DNA of 64,000 bases from Chloranthus sessilifolius (Eukaryota > Streptophyta > Magnoliopsida > Chloranthales > Chloranthaceae), in assembly GCA_021018995.1 (NCBI GenBank), contig CM037596.1, forward strand, positions 87,551,184 to 87,615,183. Reading direction: 5' to 3'. Below the pieces are notes generated by a model, which saw nothing but the letters and a program-made list of their open reading frames with translations, ran no database searches and was not told the origin of the DNA. Below are positions 21,120 to 31,906 of this stretch, piece by piece. Within the stretch, counting starts at the first letter, position 1; every line of letters starts with the position of its first letter. The translations under genes and the position numbers were made by a program.

Positions 21120-22498
21120 ACGTCTATGTATACCAAAAAAAAAGAGAGAGAAAAGATGCATGTGTATAAAGTTACTATCAAATCCAAAAAACCGAAAAAG
21201 CAAAACCTCAAAAAGAGATTGCCTAAAATAGAGGAAAAAGAACAAAAAAATAAAAGAGAAAGACAAACAAAAAATGTGTATAGAGGAATCACGGGGCATA
21301 TACAGTAAAACCCCCAAGGAGGAAAGTATGTTGAGATAACTGAAGCCGTATCAAGGAAACCCTTTTAGCCCAGCATACCTTCAAATCCTAACCTAACCCA
21401 TGGCCAAACTACATCCTGAAGAAAGCCCTCTTTGTAGGTCCGCAAGAAGTCATAATATCTGTTAAATCAACATGAGCCGAGTTGTGAGATGACACCAGAA
21501 CCCCATCCAGCCGGTTATGACGGAATCTCTATCTATGTTGTGGCTTTTTGGTTCTAAAAAAAAAGAGAAGAAAAAAGAAGAAAGAAAGAAAATTAATTTG
21601 AGTTCAAAGCAAGATGGACGTGGCGAAAACCTGCAAGGGCACCGCGGGTAAAAACAGTGAACTCATGCGGACCAGGTGAAAACCTGAAAAGGCACTTGGG
21701 GTAAGAAAGCGAACCCATGGATGTAGTGAAAATCTAAAAGGGCGCTATGGGTAAAAATAGGCATGACAGGCATGGTGAAAACCCGTCTTGGGCGCTGTGA
21801 GCAAAAAACGTCAAAAAAAAAGAGAGATTAGGAGAGGGTTTGTTATGGCTCACCTTTTTTTAGTCTGAACTCCTTGAGCTCCTTCCCTTTCTTTGTTGTT
21901 GGGCCGCTCATGTTAAAATTAGATCGGATCCTAATCAAGTATGTCGTCTCTACCGCATCGTCTGACACATGACCAAAGGTAAGGCCAGAAGACTAATCAA
22001 TCTCGGGGGAGCTGACCTATCCACGTTTAAAATGAAGCATCGGAAACTCCTAAACGGGGTTCGACCATGCTCAAAAAGAGGACCCGCCGATTGGCCTTGA
22101 AAACACCGACATCACAAAAAGGAGAAAATTTCAAAAAAGATAATGTATTTTCCTTTCCCATAAAAAGTCTCACCTGTGTAGGAGAAAAATTTGAAAAAAG
22201 ATAATAGATTCTCCTTTTCATAAGAAAAACCTTATGTTGCGAGGCATATGGAAGAAAATTCGAACACAAAAAAATATGTATATATGTGTATAGCAGATTT
22301 CATTTCTTTCCTTACAAGTATCACATATGAGGTGTCACGTCCCAAAAAGATAACAACATGACACACTTTCTACTTTCTGCCTTCTGTATAAGTATAAAAC
22401 AAACAAAAAAGAAAACAATCCAAAAAAAAAGGAGATCTCTGTTAAGGGGCATCAGCCCCCCCTCTGTGTATATGATCTATGGTATGTGCAGGAACAGG
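20918..22498. other. O region after pol, non-coding
   Basis: No sense gene was recognised. Contents: an (AT)n microsatellite at about 21088-21118, A-rich tracts around 21120-21290 and 21555-21600, a tandem repeat at 21618-21810, and A/T-rich DNA up to the 3' end of the second antisense gene. Open frames over the AT and A tracts are low-complexity artefacts. Confidence 0.6.
21618..21810 (+). repeat. Four-copy tandem repeat after O pol (about 48-54 bp)
   Basis: Units near 21618, 21673, 21723 and 21772 share GGTGAAAACCTG, then AAGGGCGC, then GGGTAAAAA. Repeats of this kind in the 3' part of Tat/Ogre elements are known to be variable and sometimes to spawn satellites. Confidence 0.7.
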
Positions 22499-23993
22499 TC
22501 AGGGGCAGGAACCACGCTTCAAAGCACTGATCTCTGCAAGAAGAGAGTCCTCACAAGCATTTCGATTGGTCAACCACCTACTATGAAGACTCTTTTGCCT
22601 CCTCCGCGAAGCGTCAGCTGCACTACGAGACTCAGTCAAAAGCCCAGTCAACCGAAGAACCTCGCTCTCAGCCGTACAGCTCTCACCTCCGCCATCTTGT
22701 CTTTGGTCCTTTCCTTCCCCAAAGCCTCAGTCAAAGCTAGATTCTCTGTAAAAAGAGACTCAATTCTAGTCCGGAGCACCGTTTCCTTGTATGGCCAAGG
22801 TCCTGTCTCTATCGCATCTACCGAAATCGGGTTAGGGGCAGGTATGCTCTCAGATGCCAGCCAAACCTCGTAATCAAAAGAGGAGACGCCCCCCTGAACC
22901 AAGCTACACATATGCACCGATTGGCAGGTCCCCTAGAGTGCTGCTATGCGATCTAGGTCACTGAGAGAACCCCGTGAGAATATCAGGGAACACAAGGGCG
23001 GCCTCACAGTGTACGGCACGTGTTGGGTATATCCAAATTGACGAAGCACCCCAGATGGGAAATAGTAGGTACTACCAGTCAACCCCAAAAGCGTGATACC
23101 CTCACAATCTCGAGAGCGGACAATCGGAAAGGTGCCGTCAACCGAAGTTGCGGATCAACTCGCATCGGATAGCCACAGGCTCGGTTCTTGATGCTCCCAT
23201 GGGGCGACCTCGAGTAGTGTCGAAAACCCGGGCACATCCGCTCTTACCAAGCGGAATCTCGTCAGCCCCATGATAGCCAAATGCTCTCCTAGCCAAATCT
23301 GAATGAGGTGGACTCCATGAAGAATCCCAACCCCGGCCCGAGGCGAGCATCGAACCTCGATACATCTCAGCCAAGACTAGGTGCACCAGTGAGCGGCCTC
23401 CCTCCAATTCAGTCAAAACATCGCATAACCCGAGGGAAAATGTCTCGCCCCCGGTAAAGAAGAGAACTTTGGATAGCAAATAAAGGGCAAAGGCCTTCAC
23501 ATTAAAAGGATCCCGGACCGGCAACTTTTGGAGACTTGAGTCACCAAAAAGTTCTCTCAGGAATTTCACCGAACACCTAGTGGGCCTACCGGCAAAGCCC
23601 TTCTCATACCCACCCTTTTTCAAACCAAGAACCGCGTAGACCGCCTTTGCGTACCCCGGTTTAGGCACCACTTTGGCAAGCCCTCGATGCATCATCAAGC
23701 CGGTGATAGAGGCTAGCTCCTCCAAGGTTGGGGTGAGCTCCCTGGACCCGAATATAAAGACATGAGCCCTATGATCCCATGACCCTAAAGCCGCCTTTAG
23801 GAGGTCGAGCAACAAAGGGACAACAAGGAGAGAGGAAAGGCAGGATAACCCGAGGCGATCCAGAGTAGCGAGCTCGCCCTCAGTGAAGCTAGGGCACCAC
23901 TTTTGCCAAAAATTGGGCCCCGAGTCCAAACAGGGAAGTACACTCACTAACCCCATCCCTCGTATGAGAATTTGGACCGAGAAGCGGGTCCAT
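22499..23993 (-). pseudogene. O antisense gene 2: DUF7745/plant-mobile-like protein
   Basis: The minus-strand frame from 23956 opens 272 codons: WQKWCPSFTEGELATLDRL, a Leu-rich segment, then WDHRAHVFIFGSRELTPTLEELASITGL, the hallmark of plant DUF7745/PMD-related proteins (FG, E-L-x-P-T-x-E-E). A second block has NVKAFALYLLSKVLFF and SLVHLVLAEMYRGS. After a frameshift near 23140 it continues with GITLLGLTGSTYYFPSGVLRQFGY, a stop at 22933-22935, FDYEVWLASES, a Leu/Glu-rich probable coiled coil (ESLFTENLALTEALGKER), another shift near 22665 and an end at 22499. The start may instead be the ATG at 23993 (MDPLLGPNS). It lies antisense to pol. Its function is unknown. Confidence 0.7.
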
Positions 23994-24010
23994 AGACGTA
24001 CAAAGATGTC

Positions 24011-24019
24011 CTATATAAA
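24011..24019 (-). promoter_or_regulatory. Possible TATA box for antisense gene 2
   Basis: On the minus strand TTTATATAG lies 20-60 bp before the two candidate start codons and about 160 bp downstream of palindrome cluster 3. The short distance to the ATG makes this only a candidate. Confidence 0.35.
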
Positions 24020-24178
24020 GCTCAGTCAATGTAGGGCGATGGACCCGCTTGTCAAAGAAAAAGGGGAAGAGAGAAAATAAAGAAAAAGGAGGGGCGAAAA
24101 AGCAAACCCCGAGTGAACAGTGAGGCAAAGAGGGCTGGGTGCGGGTTAAAAGGAACTTGTCGAGCATCAGTTATATGA

Positions 24179-24343
24179 GGCATACATAATATATACGCCA
24201 AGGCAAAATTCTAAATTTATTTGTCAGGCGTATATATTATATACGCCAGTACAACGTGGCAATTTTTTTTGCCAGGCGTATGTATTATCTACACCAGGGC
24301 AAAATTTCAAAATTTTTGTCTGGCGTATATAGTATATTCGCCC
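24179..24343. promoter_or_regulatory. Palindrome cluster 3 (5' of antisense gene 2)
   Basis: Four copies at 24179-24199, 24227-24247, 24275-24295 and 24322-24343, with a period of about 48 bp as in cluster 2. The second is nearly perfect (GGCGTATATA around TT to TATACGCC); the others have decayed arms. It lies 190-390 bp upstream of antisense gene 2 and just beyond the end of antisense gene 1. Confidence 0.6.
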
Positions 24344-24773
24344 AGTTAAAAGGGCCAGGAAGGTGTGGCTTCCCTCACATCGGGACATGCCTTTTCCCTT
24401 CCCCAACGGAGGGACGGGTGTAGCTCAGCTTTTTTATATATATATATATATATATCTCGGGACAGCCCCCCAGGCAGGCACACTCACGCACCCCTGGGAA
24501 ACCCTCGGATGACGTGGCACCCATGGGTCATATGCGGGTGGTCACACGTGAGCTCCCCCATCATTGGAAGGGGCTTTGGCCCACTTCGTGCCAAAAAAAA
24601 AAACACATCATCATAGAGGCAGAAAAATAAATAAACGAAGCATTCATATAAACCATAAATGTTGTGAGACCATCAAAAAAAAAAAAAAAAATAAATAAAA
24701 AGAAAATTATTATATATTTCCCAATATTCCAAAATCTAAACTGTTTCACTGTTTCAAATTTTTAGAAAATGAA

Positions 24774-27139
24774 CTAATCCTGGGCAGCCCCCTTGGACTT
24801 CTTCTGGCGTCGGGTCGCGCTTTGAAAGGTATGGGTCTCCCCCACTCGAGTCCACGCCTGAGAGATGCGGCCAAGCAGAGAGCGCTACTCCTTTTCACGA
24901 GCACGCTGCACAAGCACACGAAGGGCCATCAGTTGGGGAAACAAGCAGAAAGTAAATATGAGGATGACTAGATACGGTCAACATTCACTCGCCACCTCAA
25001 CCTCCCTAAGGCCTGCAATGTTACGGTAATACTCGGCTTGGTTTACGGCCGACTCATAATCCTATAGCAAAAAGATAAAGAGAGAGGTATCAGTCACACA
25101 GGCCATCGACATAATCCAAGAAAACAGAAGAGCAAGGTAACAAGGAAGAGATTACCCCAGGGATCAGCTCAGGGGGTGGAATTCGGATAGCTTCAGCGGA
25201 TATGCGTGCCTTCTCAGCCACATCAACACACATACGCGCCAGAAAGGCATCATCCAAGCGCTTAAAGGTTCCCTGGACCTCAGTCGGCGAAATACCAAAA
25301 GAACTAGCACCGGAAGGGTCGGAAGGTCTTGCACTAGTAGCCTCACAAGGAACAGCTGTCTCATCCCCCTCATCTGAATCATCACCCTGTCCCAACTACA
25401 AGAAGAAACAGTCTTTGTTCAAGTAAAAGGGCGATTAAGGTAATCATATGAAAGGTTGCTAATAGAAAGAGGAAAGAATATTACCTGAGATCGCAGACCA
25501 CCAAAAGCCAAAAAGTTGGCACCGGGCACGAATCGGGGCAGCAGTGAATGATAGGGCAGAGACTCATACCACAACTGATATCCCCCAGGAAAGAGGAGGT
25601 CATCAATAGGGACCCCGTAGTGGAGGAAGCGAGCAGTGAGCATTTCGATAGAACCCTCGGGAGCCAATACATCATCTGGAGGAGCTTGGGGCACGACAAA
25701 AAGGGGTCGATACTGATGAACCACCCTCTCTCCTAAGTAATAGGCCCTAGCCCAGGACCCATAGAAGAAAACAATGCGCCGATCTAACAAAAGGCGAGAG
25801 GGGCCCACGGAAGCCAGGTTCTAGAAGGGGGATCCAATAGGGATCAAAGATGACCTGCTCAACAAAAAGAGGAGGGATTTATACATTTGGTCAGAACCCA
25901 CAGCATAAAAGAGCTATCAAATTTGCAAAGAGAGAAATTGTTATACCTGCTCTGGGATCAGCAGATCAAACTAAGAGCGCAACCCTAACTCCAAGTGCTT
26001 CATACCTATGTCCCGGCGGCAATTTGCATGCCAATTGCTCATAAGGGGGAATGTGGGAACTTCGGACAGAAGCAGAGGGTGACCAGGTTGGAAATGCAGA
26101 TACCCCCACACCTGAGAAAGCAAGCAAATAAAAACAAATATGCAAAAAAGAAGAAGAAGGGGGTAACGAATTGGAACCAAATGATAAATTACCTCAAGAG
26201 CGGGCCAGAAGCCCATAATGGAACTGGAGTCCCCAAGAACGGCTCGCACCAAGCTAGACATGAGCACCGCGTAGCCAGCACCTCCCCAATCGAGCCGATG
26301 TACGGTGTCTCAGTTCACCATAAGACTGAGTAGGGACAATGAGACCCGCCCTCCACTGGTGTTTGAAAGGAGAGTCTTGCCGAGGAGGAACAGCAGAGAA
26401 ATGCGGGCCAGCATCAGTGCACGTTCTGGCTCGAGATAGATGGCCGCATCAGGTTGGCCGAGGTCCACTAACTCGTGAGGCTTGAACAAATCCACCAGCC
26501 AAGATAACTTGACTTCGGAACCACAAACATTCCCAGAGGTCAGGTAGGCCCCTATCAGCCGAGTCACCTCCTCCCTATCAAGCGTGCGGACAGGTATCAC
26601 TGGCACCCCTCCAAAACGAACCCCAGTGATCATGGACCAGTCTATGGGCGTGAGGGTCATCTCAGCCATGGCCATGTGAAATGTCATGGTCTCGGGGCAG
26701 AAGCGCTCTATCAGGGCCTTCAGATAGGTCATGTCAGCCCTCACAGCGGGGCATGAAATGAAGTCCCCAAAACCAGCTTGGGCGAGCAGGTCCTTCACCA
26801 CCTGGGGGAGATAAAGCACGAGGCGCTGGAGGTCGAACCAACCACCCCGAAACATAATGTGTGGAAGGGGATGCAAAAAAGGCATCTGTCAAATAGGAGC
26901 AAAGTGGTATAATGAAGGCATCAAAGGAAAAGAAAAAGCGCTCATCTGTTTACCTGACCAGCGATCCTAAAGTTGGAAATATGGGTATACTGGTAATGAA
27001 GGAGGCCAGTGCAGGCGGCTATACCTTGCATTTCGTACCAAGGTTGGGAGGAGCGCTGTGAAACAATGAACTGTTCCCCGTGAGGACCATAGGCCATCTC
27101 GGGCCCCTCCTGTGGACCCTGCCCTTCGTAGTCAGACAT
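24774..27139 (-). pseudogene. O antisense gene 1: plant mobile domain (PMD) protein with introns
   Basis: Eight coding exons are readable on the minus strand: 27139-26954, 26885-26193, 26111-25947, 25854-25485, 25395-25156, from 25061, and a last exon ending at 24774. Introns 26886-26953, 26112-26192, 25855-25946, 25396-25484 and 25062-25155 all begin GT and end AG (68-94 bp). Exons 2-3 give the PMD signature: FCPETMTFHMAMAEMTLTPIDWSMITGVRFGG, then DWGGAGYAVLMSSLV and, across the junction, WGYLHF. PMD proteins are plant nuclear proteins related to MAIL1/MAIN and are often carried by transposons. The C-terminus has a basic RRQKKSKG. Breaks: a TGA in exon 2 near 26300, a frameshift in the exon at 25485-25854 (370 bp, not a multiple of three), a TAG and a lost acceptor (AA for AG) at the last exon. 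Confidence 0.82.
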
Positions 27140-27141
27140 CT

Positions 27142-27948
27142 GAAAATATGGAACACATCAGTCTGCTAAAAAAAAAGGGGGGGGGGAGAATAACAAAAAA
27201 GGTGCACTAATCCATCATAAAAAAATGAATGAAAAATGAATGGTGATGAGTAATGAGGGAAGTAAAAAAGAGGGGAGCATAGGCCTAAAGAACCACATAT
27301 ACCGAAAAAAAAGAAAGAGAGAAAAATGCATTACAAAAGGGAAGAACATCAAGCATTCCAAACCAAAAATAGAAAGAGAAAAGTAAAAAAAAAATGCACA
27401 AAAATAAAATAAAATAATATATGTGCACTAATCCATCATAAAAAAAAAAACAAACAAACATAAAAAAGGGGCATCACATATATAATCGTATTAAAAAAAA
27501 AAAAAAAAAAAAAAACCAAAAAAGGGCATCACATATATAAAAAAAATAACAACAAAAAAAGAGAGGAGAGCATCACATATACAAAAAAAAACAACACAAC
27601 AAAAATAAAGGGGGCATCACATATATAATCATAAAAAAAAAACAAAACAACAAAAAAAAGGGGGGCATCACATATACAAAAAAAAAAGAGAGGAGAGCAT
27701 CACATATACAAAAAAAACAACAGAAAAAAAGAAGAGCATCACATATACAAAAAAAAACAAAAGAAAAAAAGAAGCATCACATAATAGAAAACAAGGGAAG
27801 CATCACATAATAGAAAAAAAAAAAGAGAGGAAAACATCATACAAAAAAACAAACAACAAAAAGGAAGAAGGAACATCAAGCAAAAAAAAAAAACAAAACA
27901 AAAAAATACAACACAACATTATCAAAATTCAAAGGAAAGATCGATTAC
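27142..27948 (-). other. Probable leader intron of antisense gene 1, filled with A-rich tandem repeats
   Basis: On the minus strand a donor AAG/GTAATC at 27949/27948 and an acceptor TTTTCAG directly before the ATG at 27139 (or TTTTTTAG near 27165) bound an 800 bp stretch. It contains at least ten diverged copies of a unit built on GCATCACATATA followed by an A tract (plus strand, about 27430-27850). No gene is seen in it. The presumed first exon lies at about 27949-28130. Confidence 0.5.
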
Positions 27949-28168
27949 CTTCAATGGGAGAAGAAATAGATCCAAAATCGACGGAGAATAAATGTCCCTT
28001 GATCCGCACACGCAACCCCCGGTATTAGAACTCAGGAAAAATCAAATGCCAAAATCCTAAGGGGCTGTTCTGAACTTGAGAAAGGAGGGAAGAGGATAGA
28101 GTTTGAAAGAAGGGGGGCCCCTTTTGTGCTCGGGCTCGGACAGTTTTAAAAACTGCCAATTTTGGTTA

Positions 28169-28278
28169 GGCGTATATAATATATACGCCCGGCCATTTTT
28201 CGCCAATTTTGGTCAGGCGTATATATCCCGGCCATTTTTTTGTTGCATTTTGGTCAGGCGTATATATTACATACGCCC
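28169..28278. promoter_or_regulatory. Palindrome cluster 4 (5' of antisense gene 1)
   Basis: Copies at 28169-28190 (arms GGCGTATAT and ATATACGCC), 28216-28229 (half deleted) and 28257-28278, spaced 41-47 bp. It lies 40-200 bp upstream of the presumed first exon of antisense gene 1. Together with cluster 3 this puts a cluster 5' of each antisense gene. Confidence 0.55.
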
Positions 28279-28924
28279 GACTAAAAGTGGCAGTTTTAAA
28301 ACTGCCCGGCCATTTTCTTTGGCTTTGAGGCCCGACGGACCCCCTATGCTACGGACCAAGGCCTAGTCCCTCTTAGAAACCCACGTACCATCAAGCAATG
28401 GTGCACGCATCCCCAAATGGCCCTTCGAGCTCTCTTCGATTGGCCAAAAGGGACCGTGCTACAATAAACGGATCTAGATCTGTAAGCACCCGTTGAGTGC
28501 TCTATAAATCCATAAAATCAAAAAAGGAGAAAAAGAAAATGCTGAAAAATGACACCAGTTCCCAAGGGAGCGTCGCAACGACTGTTTGCCCCTTTCCAAG
28601 AGCCGTATTAAATCAATGCGGAATGATCGGGTTCACCCGAAAGTTCTCAAACCCCGTTTTACACAGGGACACCTCATGCCTGACCCGGCAGGCAAATGAA
28701 CTCATCCATCACTGGTCTCTCCTGGGAACATACACCTAGCCCAAGATATTCCCCAACAGAGGTCGAGACTTGATCTGGCAGGCAAACCAAGGACCTACCA
28801 CCGGAATGCACACGTCCTTAAGGCATCTCAACATGGCAGGTTGATCTACCTAAGGGTACTTGCAAAAATAAAAACAGTTTGAGCATGCTCAAAGTCTTGA
28901 ACTGACATGTGCAAAAAAAATAAA

Positions 28925-28960
<36 letters not shown>

Positions 28961-30272
28961 AGAAAAAGAAAAAAAGAAGAAGGTTTGGAATAACAACATG
29001 TTGTTGTATAGTGAAAATCCTGAGTAGGTTGACCCCACCTTCCATGTTTTGGTTATGATCATCCACCTTCGGATCTATGTTGCCCAAGAATATACCCGAC
29101 TTCAGACCATTCGAAAACTCTATTGTCAGTCGAAACTGACCCGTCAAAAATGAAATTACAACCAACCAAACTATGTGCAAACATACAAACCAAAGGGCTC
29201 ATTCTCTTTTATTTCCTTTTACACAGGCTTAAAACCTGCATAGGCACGGTGTCCCTGTTGAATGTACGCACTTGCGTCTGGGTATTCGCAGGATGGTCGT
29301 TTGTCCTCATAAATTGTACTTTAGGGTCGAGGCTTCCGTTCGTGCCTATTTGCTGCTTATCGCCCGTGTCTGTCTGTGTATAGTTAGTAAGATGTGATTT
29401 CGTTAGGAACGGAGGCTAGAATTGATCATCTATTTCGATGGATGTTTGGTTCTAACCCGATCTTTTTTAGCTTTGTCTCAAGTTAAGGCACTCCGGTTCA
29501 TGTGAATCAGGAACACCTTGCTGCCGGAAGGAGCACATCCCCAAGGTGTACCCATCCCCGGAAGCGCGCACGCATTCTTAAAGCGTATCAACTGACATTT
29601 GATCCACTTAAAGAGTTGTGCAAGAATAAAATTGCGAGAGGTCCTTGAGCTTTACTTAGAGGCCTCGAAATAAAAGAAAATTTAGAAAAAGGAAACACAA
29701 AAAAAAATTGACTTTGAAAATGGGCATGCATTCCCAAGAAGTGTTGCGACATCAATATTCTCTCCACTCGGGTAAGTCATGTTAAAGCAACCTTGAGGTT
29801 GATGAGTTTGCCCAAAGACTCTGAGCCTTACCTAGGTAAAGGCACCCGTGGCCAATCCAATGGAGCAGTCAATACCCCATAGAGTTGGACACATTGTTTA
29901 GGCCTTCGCTTCGTGTACTTCGCGTCGATCCTGAAGCATAGATCGATCATCCCGTTTCATGGAAGCTGTCTGATTTAGATTAATACTGAACATCACAAAT
30001 CTATAATTTCCCTCAGGAAGTGGACGATATCCTGGTTAGCGGGCTTACACTTTTTGTGATCATCGCAGTTATACCCAGTAATGTCGCAATGCGCTTGCGG
30101 ACTGTTAGCTTTGAGGTACGGACGATATCCCGAAATGAGAGGGCTTACGTATACTCACCATCACCATGAATGTTTAAGAATTGAGTTGAACCAGGCGGAC
30201 CCATCAAACGTGCCTTGGACCTCTTCGGATGTCTCTTATCTTTGGCATCCGATCATTAGTGATCGAATACCA
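28279..30272. other. O 3' region before the PPT, non-coding
   Basis: No gene was recognised in 2 kb. It contains an (AT)n run at about 28929-28957 and diverged repeats of a segment with TGACCCGGCAGGCAAA or TGATCTGGCAGGCAAA (28680-28790). Another recurring segment is GGACGATATCC (30023-30130). Open frames are short and low in coding character. Confidence 0.5.
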
Positions 30273-30283
30273 AAGAGGGCATT
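30273..30283 (+). other. O polypurine tract
   Basis: AAGAGGGCATT directly before the TGTAGACACCC start of the 3' LTR; its position and purine run fit the plus-strand primer of Tat-type elements. Confidence 0.65.
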
Positions 30284-31901
30284 TGTAGACACCCAAATTC
30301 GGCCCAAGGCCCGATCAGTCTATACTCCAAAAGAGATGCACCCCTGTGCTTCCGATGGCACCTGTGAACCCTTGGAAATCTATCCAGACCTTTAGGAATC
30401 ACCTAAAACCCATTAGAACCATTCCCCCCTTTGAGATCACCCCTAAACCCTAGGATCCCTTCCCGGACCCAACTTAAACCCTTCAGAGTATTTGATGGGA
30501 GGAGAGCCATAAATTTTTATACAGACCACTACTAAGGATGATCCATATACCATTGGAAAGAGGACTTCTCCAGCTTTCCAACAAGCCAACGATCACCCAA
30601 TTTGGAGTTGTGGTTCAAATGTTATGGCTGTTTGAAGTTTCACATAAAATCATGACTTTTTGCTCAGGCGTATGTATTACATATGCCCAACAAATTTGGC
30701 CCCAGTTTGGTCCGGGGTATGTATTATATACGCCTGACATTTTTGAGCCAAATTTGGCTGGGTGTATATAATACATATGCCCAGCATAGGAAGGTCCACT
30801 GCGGGCACCCATCTTCTCAGATTCCCCCTGGTTTTCTTGAATTTCGCTGTGCATAAACTGGGCGTATGTAATATATACACCCAGCTTAGCTACAGTATCT
30901 GTCATTAAATGCTCGAATTTCCTCCATCTGGTTTGACCCTTTGACCATCCCCTTGGTTAAGGTGTGTGTCTTGAGGTTGGTTTCACCCCCTTTGAGCTTA
31001 TTGGCAACCCTTAAGTCACCCATGGTCTCACCCCATCATCCGCCATTGAAACCAATTTCCCAAACCTCTAGGACCCTAAAAACCTAGAAAACCTTAGATG
31101 GAGGATTACCTAATTGCCAAACCAATTAGCTCTTAAGTAACCCTCTAACCCACCTCTTCTCTATAAATAGAGGCGCCCCCCTCTTCCCAAAGGGTTGAAA
31201 AAATTAAGGTTGGAAAGATTAGGGTGAAAGCTTGAGTTAGGAGAGAGAGAGCCCTAGTGAGAGAAAGTTCTTTTTTATTTCTTCAAGCAGAATTCCAGCA
31301 TGCATAGATCATCCTTTTCAACCCTTTTCAACCATTAGATCACCTCTTTTAGTTAAAGCTTAGTCCCTAGTTTCATCCCACCCTTCCTATCTACCGAATC
31401 CTAGCATTAGAACCTATTCCTCTACCATTTAAACCATTTAAAGCCATCGGAAGCACGCCAAAGCGAAGGTCTTCCATGGTGCAACAAGGGCTCGTGAGCT
31501 CCGGCTCACCCCTCTCTTCCTCTACCTTCTTGGTGTTTCCTCCGTCCAAGGATTCAAGCCGTTACGCCGCCGAAATTTCGGTTTGGCCCAAAGCTTGATA
31601 GGATCGTATTGCCTTCGGGCAAGGGGAAGCTCCGCCCATTTATTTTTATTTTTGGCCATAGATAGAGACCGCTACATGCGGGTTGATCGGGTGCCTAAAC
31701 CCTTCCTAATCGATAACCGAAGCCCCTACCCTAGAGCCTTTGGCAAAGACCAGTAAATCAGAGTCATATTTAGCACTTCGGTGCTCAAAATATTGATTTA
31801 AAGGTTTGCCGGGTCACCAAAAGCTCCGGGTGGCGACTCTACATTTTATTCCATCGCGAGTGCATCACCGTGACGGGTTTGAGAGGATCCATGCTCGCAC
31901 A
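30284..31901 (+). repeat. O 3' LTR (1618 bp)
   Basis: Full-length partner of 8670-10293, from TGTAGACACCC to GGATCCATGCTCGCACA. Four palindromes at 30667-30687, 30714-30734, 30760-30782 and 30860-30881 correspond one to one with the 5' LTR but have different base changes in their arms. The TATA box is at 31162-31169. Confidence 0.95.
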
Positions 31902-31906
31902 TGTCC
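31902..31906. other. Target-site duplication of O, right copy (TGTCC)
   Basis: Identical to 8665-8669. A's gag reading resumes directly after it. Confidence 0.93.

Larger units (their letters stand above)
8670..31901 (+). mobile_element. O: giant Ogre/Tat-like retrotransposon (23.2 kb) with antisense genes
   Basis: LTRs of 1624 and 1618 bp, tRNA-Arg-type PBS, PPT, and TGTCC duplication. Sense strand: gag with proline-rich N-terminus, protease, G-patch, RT, RNase H, archaeal-type RNase H, integrase. Antisense strand between pol and the 3' LTR: a plant-mobile-domain gene with introns and a second DUF7745-like gene. Size, dual RNase H and PBS type are those known for the Ogre/Tat branch. Multiple stops show that it is dead, and its LTRs have visibly diverged (by eye about one difference per 15-20 bases where aligned). 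Confidence 0.92.

Noticed and set aside
21068..21317. Membrane-protein-like minus-strand frames (Phe/Leu-rich)
   Set aside because: Translation of A-rich and (AT)n low-complexity DNA after O pol.
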